Source of the DNA: Neodontobutis hainanensis
Lineage: Eukaryota; Chordata; Actinopteri; Gobiiformes; Odontobutidae
DNA: 64,000 nucleotides
NCBI GenBank assembly: GCA_024349245.1
Contig: JALDNG010000093.1
Location: forward strand, 17,501-81,500
Reading direction: 5' to 3'
The position numbers were made by a program, and so were the translations under genes. Shown here in pieces: positions 55,430 to 64,000 of this stretch. Below the pieces are notes generated by a model. It made no database searches and was not told where the DNA came from. It was given only the letters and a program-made list of their open reading frames with translations. The first letter of the stretch is position 1. Each line of letters begins with the position of its first letter.

Positions 55430-56851
55430 CTGAAGTCAAAACAAGGAAAATAAATGCACACATTTCACAACTTGACCCCACTGAGCAAAAGGTCATCTCA
55501 GTGGCACAACTACACACACATTCAATCAGCTGAACTCTGACCTCACATGTGACACACATCTGACCAAGTGGACTGCACTCAGAGCCTGTATGGTCACTGT
55601 GTGGGTCAGACACAAGGCCTTGTGCCTGATCCACGTCAGAACTGTCTATTTCAGTTTGTTAATGGTTCCTTTGAAAGTAAACAGTCATATTTACCACAAC
55701 AAACAGCAGTGTGCAAACGCTGATGGACAGGTTTATAAAGGCAGTGATAGTGTCACAGTTAAGCTTGGTACATATGCCTTGTTCTTGAGGTGGCAAGAAC
55801 AAAGTACACCCACATGAAAAAAAGGTTCTGCTCAGACAATGCGTCAAGAACAAGCTGCAAGAACTCCGATTGAAATATCTCTGTTGTTGAAAAGAGTATG
55901 TACCAGCCTTTAGATGATAAAGTATCAGTTTAAAATTGTACAGTGAGAAGTAGCTCAGAGATTTGAGACTGGACACAGACCCGTACTCAAAAGAACTCAC
56001 AGCCCATCCCTCCCTCACTGTTGAAGGTGGATGTCCACTTCCTTTTGCCTCTGGATCAGTTTGGGTTCATGAGTTGGTCGCTGTGTGAATGAAGAAACGT
56101 GTTCAAACTGTGTCTTCACATCAGTTTGAACAGCATATTTCATATTTAACTTGTTTTAATATGGTTTGGTCAGATTTGGTGCTGTAGTTATTTTAAGCTG
56201 TTGTTTTTTTACATTGGTTCTGTTTACTGCTGTTTTGTTTCTGTCATCATAATATATTATTTAGTAATGAGTAGTAATTTGGCAACCCAAATAAAATCTG
56301 TAATGACACACTTTTATGTCCTGGTGCACTGTTTGGGAGTTTCCAAGTTGGGGGTGTCTTAAAATGAAGTTCTTTTTGTCATGTGCACATGTGCACATTA
56401 GCATCCGCCCTCCTCCTGTGGTTTTGTCTGAACGCTCCAAACCTTCTTCATCTTGGTCAGCGTCTGGACATTTCCCATGACAGACCAGAGCCTCAGCAGG
56501 TCCTCACACACAGTATTGTATTGTGTTTTTTATTGGGAGTAAAATTTAGTAAATTGCATTTGTCATGAAGTGGCACTGTCTTGTGTTCACATTGAAAATG
56601 AAGATGCTTTGTCATCACTGAGCTGCTGCTAATTTATTTTTTGCAATTTAAATATAAGTAGTAAATTGCAGTAACTGACAACAACAAAGCAGTCCAGTAC
56701 AGTGTTTCAGGTCAACCACAAGGAGGCGACATTACTCGCTATTAAAGGTTGTTTACATGAACTCACCGTGAACAGTGCACTCTTGTGGTTATTAGCCATA
56801 AGACAGTTTGATACTTTTGAGTAATAATTTCGGAATGTGCTGTAGACAAGA

Positions 56852-57075
56852 CAAGACATTTATTTTTGTATAGCCCAATATCACAACAACAGCCGCCTCA
56901 AAGGGCTTAACAGACTGCACTAGACAACCTCCCCTGTCCTTAGACCCTCCATCAGGGTGAGGAAAAACTCCAAAAAAAGAGAAACCTCAGGGAGAACCAC
57001 AGAAGGAGGGATCCACTCCCAGGAGGGGGGGGTTGCGTCCACCCTAGATGGAGGTAGAAAAAACAAGAAGTGCTA
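56852..57075 (-). repeat. Dispersed teleost-type repeat
   Basis: TTTTGTATAGCCCAATATCA, CCTCAAAGGGCTTAACAGAC, CCTGTCCTTAGACCCTCCAT and AAACCTCAGGGAGAACCAC form the pattern of a widespread fish interspersed repeat. It ends about 30 bp before the Tc1/mariner-like element at 57.1 kb. Confidence 0.5.
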
Positions 57076-57106
57076 AATTCTACTGCAAAAATAGACAGAT
57101 GTAATA

Positions 57107-58142
57107 AAACAAACCCGATTCCCAAAAAAGTTGAGACACTGTACATATTGTGAATAAAAACTGAATGCAATGATGTGGAAGTTTCAATATTTTATTCAGA
57201 ATACAACATAGATGACATATCAAATGTTTAATCAGAGAAAATTTATCATATTAAGGGAAAAAAAAAATTCTTTATCAATTTCCCCAGAATTGATTAAGTC
57301 TCTTGGAATTAGAGACAAAACAATTTAACCTTGAAAACTGAGTCTAGATGCTTTTACTTAATTTTTTTTTCCTCTTTATGATGCACCAAATGTTTTCTGA
57401 GGGTGAAAGATCTGGCCATTTCAGAACCGGATCCTTCTTCTGCGCAGCCATGATGTTGTAAATGATGCAGGGCGTGGTCTGGCATTGTCATGTTGGAAAA
57501 TGAAGGTCTTCCCTGAGACAATGTCTGGATGGGAGCATATCTTGGATAAACCTTTCAGGTTTGATGGTGCCTTTCCAGATGTGTAAGCTGCTCATGCCAC
57601 ACTCACTCATGCCCCCATCCCATCAGAGATCAGGCTTCTGAACTGAGCGCTCATGAAAACTTGGGTTGTCCTTGTCCTCTTTAGTCCGGATGACATGGTG
57701 TCCCAGTTTTTCAAAAAGAACTTCAAATTTTGATTCGTCTGACCACAGAACAGTTTTCCACTTTATCACTGATATTGCTCCACTATTTTTTGCCGCAGCA
57801 TTGGAGGAAAACCCATCTTGACTTTTGAGAGACACTGCCACTCTGAGAGGATCATTTTATACCAAGCATTTTGCATTGACCCAATGAGTTGTAAATAGGT
57901 CCTATATGTACATTTAAATTTACCTTTAACTTCCCTGTCCCAACTTTTTTTTGGAATGTGTAGCTCTCATGAAATCCTAAATGAGACAATATCTGGCATA
58001 AATGTCTTACTTTCAACATTTTTTACATGTTATTTATGTTGTATTATGAATAAAATAATGAAATGTAAAACTCCAGGTCATTGCATTGTGTTTTTATTCA
58101 CAACTTTAACAGTGTCCCAACTTATTTGTAATTGGGGTTGTA
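57107..58142 (-). mobile_element. Tc1/mariner-like DNA transposon relic, family C
   Basis: Inverted termini are visible: AACCCGATTCCCAAAAAAGT at about 57112 and AACTTATTTGTAATTGGGGT at about 58120-58139, the latter being the complement of a closely related sequence. The TA next to the right end fits the TA target of this superfamily. The interior (minus strand) has transposase remnants: KWKTVLWSDESKFEVLF with the first catalytic Asp, and HHVIRTKEDKDNPSFHERSVQKPD. The rest is degraded. The element is about 1.03 kb. Confidence 0.8.
57623..57841 (-). pseudogene. Transposase remnant of family C element
   Basis: This short open frame on the minus strand includes VLWSDESKFE, typical of the first catalytic box of Tc1-like transposases. 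It ends at a stop after KPDL. The text after the stop (WDGGMSECGMSSLHIWKGTIKPE-like) continues only in shifted frames. Confidence 0.7.
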
Positions 58143-58357
58143 ATATGAGAGTTTGAACATGTACCTATGATCAATCAGTCTCCATACATTTGATGAAATA
58201 ATAATAAGATTTGAGTTTGCTTTTGTAAGCCTCAATCAGAGTCAGCTCGCCGCACTTCCACCATAAATAAAATGATTTCTGTGATTGTGAGAGTAAGGGG
58301 TTTGGAGTTGAACTGTCTAAAGTATTGTAACTCTGTTTCACTGCAGCAGGCAGAAAC

Positions 58358-58386
58358 AACTCAGAGTTCAATCTGAACTCTGAGTT
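58358..58386. repeat. Perfect 13-bp hairpin
   Basis: AACTCAGAGTTCA at 58358-58370 and its exact complement at 58374-58386 are separated by ATC. Confidence 0.9.
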
Positions 58387-58883
58387 TAGTGTTTTTAGAA
58401 AAAGGTTTAGTTGGTTATTCAGCTCCAACCTTAATGTAGTGTAATAAAAAAGAATCATTCACTGTTGAACTCATAAGTAAATATTCTTAAATCTGCTGTG
58501 AATGAGGAAATGGATCATCCAATCATTCGAGCTCGTTCAGGCGCAGTAGTTCAGATTAACTCTGAATTTAAACTGAGGTTCTCTTTTTCCAGGGTTCACA
58601 TACTGAGTTTGGACTATAAATGCACCTTGAAACAAGGGCCCATATAATACAAACATGTATTTTGTATTTGTTTAAAGACAGAAACAAATGCTGTTTTTGC
58701 TAAATCAATTTCTTCACAATAATACAATCATTAAAAGAATTATTTTTTGTTTCCTAAGGAAGAAGATTAGCAATAAAAATTATTAAAGAAGAATTAAAGC
58801 ATAATCCTAAAATAATGTTTTAAAACACATTTATTGTGTGAAGCCACAACAAACCCTGAGCACAATAAAAAGAATAAGAAAGA

Positions 58884-59032
58884 AAGAGTGGTTATCCTTC
58901 AACCGGAAGGTTGGCAGTTTGATTCCCACTCTCCCCACAGTTCATACTGTCGTTGTGTCCTTGGGCAAGACACTTAACCCACCTTGCCTCCAGTGACACA
59001 GCTCTTGTGTATGAATGTGTGAGAATGTTGGG
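58884..59032 (+). mobile_element. SINE family 1, truncated copy
   Basis: The head AGAGTGGTTATCCTTCAACC and B-box GTTTGATTCCC are followed by GTGTCCTTGGGCAAGACACT and TTAACCCACCTTGCCTCCAG. It stops before the 3' tail. Confidence 0.7.
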
Positions 59033-62000
59033 ACAACGGATTGGAAATGAATATGCCATAATCTGGCACAATCATGAATGTGTTTGTGTCTCATGTGTGT
59101 TCTTTAACATGCACTGTCCCAATCAAATTAACTAATCCTTTGCATAACCTTCTGAGTGTTATGGTGCAGTTGTGAATAGTTATTTATAACTTCTTTATTT
59201 TCAAATGGGATAACAGGGTATAACAAATCATATTCATATTTGGAATGAAATGTCACGTTGGATTAAACGGGCCTACACTGCTGCTGTGCTTGGAGTATTA
59301 AACGTTCTCAGAGGAAGTCGTCATGGCAAAAACTCAAGATTTAAAAAAAAAACACACCAATACAAGTAAGACCAGGAGGCCCCATGTCCGTTTTCTCATC
59401 TTTAATAACACATTCATATCTATGCTCTGTTTGTTTACAAGGAGTTTAAAACAAGTGTTGATGAGGACTAAAGGAATCAGGCAGGCAGAGGGTGAAAGTC
59501 CATATACTGTAAGACTGAGGGCGCCACCTGGTGGAGGGATAGAGGCACACGAGGGAACTTCTCACTGGGACAGAAAATTCATTTTTGGAAGAATATGATG
59601 TCCTAAAGCTATTAAAAACATTTTGTTACTCTTTCGCAACCAAGGCAACAGCCACATCAAATATTTGTAAAACCTCAACCCAATGTTTTTCTAGACAAAA
59701 CATCAACAAACCTTTTTTTGACAAAGGCTTGAGCTGCAGTCACATGTTCCTCTGATGTCTGTGTTCATAGGAGGTCAAAATATTCACAGATCAGCTGGTG
59801 GGTTATGTTAGGTAGATAGTTATGTCAGATTTCAATTCTTAGATATGATTTACTAAGACTTATGGTCTCTTGTTGGACAACAGACCGGAGCTTCTAAGTT
59901 CCTTTTCTGACTTGAGCAGGTGTTGTGTATTTTAACTCTTTTTTTCACACTTGGACTGACTGTTGCCATGGTGAATCAAGGCTTGTTCAGAGAAACCTAA
60001 AATGGAGTTTGAGGTTCTGGCTACACGTACATAAATATTATAAAACAAAAATTTATTTTCTCTGTTTGAAAAAACAAAAACAACAGTTGCCGTGGTTGTT
60101 GCTGACAATAGATTCAGATATTATTAGCTCAGTCTATTTTGTGACCTACAAACGGTTTGAGTGTGAATGCCAGGCACAAACATATAGAAAATGTGTGTTT
60201 GTAAAAATATCCATGTACGTGTAGGCAGACCCTGAGTCTTGATACCATTCTAGTTTTTTTTTCAATAATTCCTACTGTAAACCCACATAAGTACTGGTCT
60301 AACATTAAAGAGCTCTAGTCCCAGGTCTAGATCAAGTAGCACCCAGCCGTCACTCCCTCCACCGTCGGCCCCAGCAGTCCGCTACAACAACAGGTCCTTT
60401 ATTTTTTTTTCTTCAAGCGACTGTGTAGAAGTGAAAACATAGTATTTATCAGTGTAGAAGGTCCTCGCAGGGCGCTCTAACTCATGTCAGCTTTTCACTG
60501 AGAAAAAGAAAACGCTAAATGCACCCAAACACAAGAGATACAATCTGCTGTCAGAAGAATAAGAGAGAAATTATAGGAAGAATATTTGTAATGTTAAACA
60601 AAATGTTATGACATAAACAGAAAATAAAAATTTGCAAATTGGATAAAGAATCTCATTGATGTTGGGTTTTTAAGAAGATATTTAAAGACATGTGGTAAGC
60701 TTTTGTCTCCCCCCTTCAATTTATAATTCCATTTCATAATCTTTTATAATCAAAATCAACTAAGAATGGAGAAAGAAAACAAAATTATCTTTGGAAGAAA
60801 TCCTTCAATAGACTATCCACTACAGTATATGGAGATGCCACTACCCAGTTATTTATTTACCTAAATTTCTTGCGAGCAACTTTTTTTTAATTATTTTTGT
60901 GTCCTTTTTCAAACAAAAGAAAAACAAAAAAAAAACAATCCATTTATCTATTTTTTTCCCTAAGAGGTAGATCAACAAAACAATTACATGGTTACAGGTG
61001 TGGTGATAATGCGAGGAGGAGAGCACTCGGTGCATTCACGGGATTTCGAGGCAGCGCTGGTAACTTGGAAATTTGGAACCTGAAGGCTGAAAACCTGGTT
61101 AGCACACCTGGACCAATCAGATTGCTCAAATGTCTGCTGCTTTTAAGAGAAGCCACGTCCCTTCACTTCACATCTCCCAATGCGTTTATATTGGCTTTTT
61201 TGTCTTTTTATTTTATATCTCGTTCTTTTTTTACAGTCCCATCCTGTCAGTTTGGAGAGGTACGATTTTCTGTTTTTTTTTTTTTTTTTTTACAACTGAA
61301 AAATAAATAAAAAGTCGCAAAGTGAACAAATTTTTTGAACTGTAACATGTCTGTCCTTGTGTTTGCCTGTTGTCTGTCGCGCTATGATCGACGGACTTAA
61401 CGTCGCCAGTTGTCTAACAATCTTCTTGCTGAGTTTGCTTATGTTCTGAGGTAGCGTTCCTAGTTATGTGTCGAGGTTGTTTCGTCGCATCCCTTGGGAG
61501 ATCTGTTAAGGGACATGGGTACAAGACATGGAGGCTTTCGAAGAGTTATTCCGCAAAACTGACCTCACGGAGCAGCTAGTCTTTCTGCTTGGTGTTGGAG
61601 TCTGGGAGACAAAGCCACTTGTTGTTGCCATTTTGTAACAATTTCACTTCGTCAAGGACTATACCACTGCCAAACATTTACCAAAGCATGCCACGTGCTT
61701 TTATATCCATGCCCTAATTTTTTCACTGTAGTTTTAATAAGTGGGCTTTTGTTTAGGCACTTAATGAGAACATGGTATTCCACATTCTGTGATATTAAAA
61801 CACCAATTACCAGAGCTATACAAAAAAACTGTGAAGGTTATTAACTAATAGGCAGATGCAAGAGAGAATAAGCTTGGTAAAAGGCATGCTATGCACGTTT
61901 TCTATTTAATCTGTAGATAAGATGTTCCAGAACAAAAGGTTTTAGAGGTATCTGCACACTTAGCCTGTAACTGACAATTTCAGTTGCCATATACATTTTT

Positions 62001-62209
62001 GGTGTATTCATTTCTCGGCTGACCACAGCTTGAGAAAAATTTATTTAATCATAAAACTTAAGCAACAACCAGAGCAGATAATAACATCTACGTCACGTGG
62101 CTAGGTTCGTTGACTAACCTTCCCTGAAATTTCTTGCATAGTACGAACGAGCCATCACGGTCTATTATCGATTATTGACCATCATGTGATTTTATTTATT
62201 TAAGTAAAG

Positions 62210-62385
62210 TTCATTGGAGGCTGGAGCCAATCCCATCTACTTTGGGGTACACCATATACATTGGCCAGTTAGTTTCAGGGATAACACTTTGAGACACACA
62301 ACTGTCCATTCGCAGTCATTCACTGTGGGCAATTTAGAATCTCCACGACCTTCTTGTTGTCGGGCAAGGTCGCCATCACATTCTG
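62210..62385 (-). mobile_element. SINE family 2, degraded copy
   Basis: GGAGGCTGGAGCCAATCCC, GGGGTACACC, TTGGCCAGTTAGTTTCAGGG and ACGACCTTCTTGTTGTCGGG are in the same order as in the 19.2-kb copy, with internal losses. Confidence 0.45.
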
Positions 62386-62514
62386 CTCATATAACTTATA
62401 ACTACAGCAATTGTAAAAATCTGAAATGTTAGCCGACTAAATAATTCTTTAAAAGAGCAATGGAGTTAGATAGTCTTAAAAAAACAGGCCTTGGACACAT
62501 AGCCCTGGTAAATG

Positions 62515-62632
62515 AATGTGAGAGAGAATGCATGTATGCAGGTGTTAGCCCAAAATTGACAGGAGATCATCCCTAGGGTGTACACATCCAAGGCAGCTAG
62601 GATAGGCTCCAGGGCAGTTAGTGCCCCATCTT
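62515..62632 (+). mobile_element. SINE family 2, 3' fragment
   Basis: GAATGTGAGAGAGAATGCAT, GTGTTAGCCC, CCCTAGGGTGTACACATCC and AGCTAGGATAGGCTCCAG match the 3' half of family 2 in plus orientation. The ATT/ATC repeat starts right after it. Confidence 0.45.
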
Positions 62633-62637
62633 GATCG

Positions 62638-62776
62638 CATTATTATTATTATCATTATTATTATTATCATTATTACCATTATTATTATTATTATCATTAT
62701 TATTATAATTATTATTATTTTTTTTATTATCATTATTATCATTATTATTATTATCATTATTATCATTATTATTATG
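62638..62776. repeat. (ATT/ATC)n compound microsatellite
   Basis: About 139 bp of ATT triplets are interrupted regularly by ATC, with one T-rich interruption. Isoleucine-rich open frames on both strands are artefacts. Confidence 0.97.
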
Positions 62777-64000
62777 AAGCGGATTCTGACAGAAATGAAT
62801 AGTCGGGGTAGTGGTATAGTCCTTGAAACAAATTGAGAAGTTATTATTTTATCATTTTAGATGTTGCTTTCCTGACATGACATTCCATTTCCACCCAAGG
62901 CAGACCAGGCTCATATAGAAGGCTGTTCTTCGCGCAGGAGTGAGCGGTGTGTGTCTTGTGTGTGAGTCTAAACGTGTCGCCTCTAGTGTAAGCTCCAACA
63001 TGACAGACCTCCATGTTGGCTGGGAGTTTTGATGTACAGGTGGTTGGGAGCCTCCTGTATTTGGCACTGTCATGTACTGAGCTACGTGTTCATATTTACT
63101 AACTGTTTTGTTACTGTGCGGTTAAAACAAAAGTTAGAGTCAGAGTTTATATTTAAAAATAAAATTAAATTAAATTAAAAAAAAAGTTGGTTAAGTACGA
63201 AAGGTCTTGAGCAAAACGAACACGATGGAGTCCAGCGCAAGAGAGGGCGAGGGATCCTGACGTTCCCGCCCACTCCAAAAATCAAATGACTTCTTTTTTT
63301 TTTTTTGTAAATGAAACAAAACTAAAAAATGTTTCTCCTGGAGTTCAGAAGGGAAGGTTGCGTTGACTGACTAACCCTTCAATCGCACAGGAGCATTTTC
63401 CGTTAGTTTGATGTTGTTCAATTAGTGCAACAGTACGTCCCCGGATGTCACGTCCAAATAAAGCTTGCTGTATTGTCATTAACTCAATCCGTAAAAAAAA
63501 AATTTTATAAAAAAGAGAAATAAATTGTAACCGTTCCGAATGGCTGCAGGCTGAATAATGAATCCTAAAATAGAGTGTCTTGGTGGTTGTGAACAGAGCT
63601 CTACGGTTTGGAAAGAGGTGGGAACCCAACAACAATCACAAGGATTGAGTTCAGTTCCCAGCTCTGGTCAAAATGGAAGCATAGACACAGTAAAATAGAC
63701 CTTTCCCTGTTTGACGGTGAGCTGGTGGTGGTCGCAGTGTGGTCACCAAGCGTAGGTTTAAAAATCTGGCAGTGTCCTTCGGTAAATGGCTTGGCGCTAA
63801 CTTTACTCTCAACGACCATTAGGATTTTTACATTTTTCTCCAAAGTTGTTGCAAAAATAGAAAAAGTATTGGTCACCTCATGAACTGTCTTCTGTACAGG
63901 TCTGAATCTATTTCTTAGTGACGTTGTTTATGTTTTAAACTCTCTTGTTTAAAGCACATTGCTCCCAGTTTTGAAAGGAACACCTCCGTCCAGTTGAAAC

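Larger units (their letters stand above)
55430..64000. other. DNA upstream of ca10
   Basis: No host gene was recognised here. The region holds a dispersed repeat at 56.85-57.07 kb, a Tc1/mariner-like element at 57.1-58.1 kb, a SINE fragment at 58.9 kb, two SINE relics around a long ATT/ATC repeat at 62.2-62.8 kb, and several homopolymer runs (for example about 20 T at 61272-61291). The stretches 59.1-62.2 and 62.8-64.0 kb show nothing I can name. Confidence 0.6.

Noticed and set aside
62545..62836. Isoleucine-rich frames on both strands
   Set aside because: They come from the ATT/ATC repeat.

Overview
The window is vertebrate nuclear DNA, almost certainly from a ray-finned (teleost) fish. 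It is AT-rich, has very low coding density, contains spliced exons with GT/AG borders, and is full of repeat families typical of fish: Tc1-like transposons, tRNA-headed SINEs, hAT relics, an APE-type LINE and a chromodomain Ty3/Gypsy (Tf1/sushi-group) retrotransposon.

Host gene. Two minus-strand exons can be read with confidence. One at 54621-54681 carries a start codon and signal peptide. One at 45328-45402 encodes a segment containing WWAYKDVVQGSFVP. Both end in phase 1 at consensus splice sites. Spliced, they give an N-terminus of the same length and pattern as carbonic anhydrase-related protein 10 (CA10), a secreted, catalytically inactive protein known as a neurexin ligand. The paralogue (ca10a or ca10b) cannot be settled here. 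On this reading 55-64 kb is promoter and upstream DNA, 45.4-54.6 kb is intron 1, and 1-45.3 kb is the start of a very large intron 2. I looked for the next exon (FWGLVN and GKRQSP codon patterns) and did not see it.

Mobile DNA. The most informative block is a three-layer nest at 7.85-16.2 kb. An old minus-strand LINE (endonuclease plus reverse transcriptase) is interrupted by a Tc1-like element (9268-10257) and by a complete, very young sushi-type LTR retrotransposon (10646-16022). The sushi element has 494-bp LTRs that read as identical, a 5-bp AATAG target duplication, an intact gag, and a pol broken by one net frameshift and two in-frame TGA codons. Its primer-binding site is complementary over 11 nt to the predicted 5' end of its own transcript, the signature of Tf1-style self-priming. 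A second copy of the same Tc1 family (25.28-26.2 kb) sits inside a hAT relic. The two Tc1 copies have lost different parts of the transposase. Another Tc1 family is present at 28.1 and 50.2 kb, and a third Tc1/mariner-like element at 57.1-58.1 kb. Two SINE families recur in both orientations.

Small-scale structure. There are near-perfect short hairpins at 10331-10382, 16812-16842 and 58358-58386, two clean short tandem duplications 29 bp apart at 31.13-31.26 kb, and several microsatellites. I see no strong case for a new biological system. The best leads are the self-priming signature, the contrast between identical LTRs and a disabled pol, and the hairpin-type mutations.
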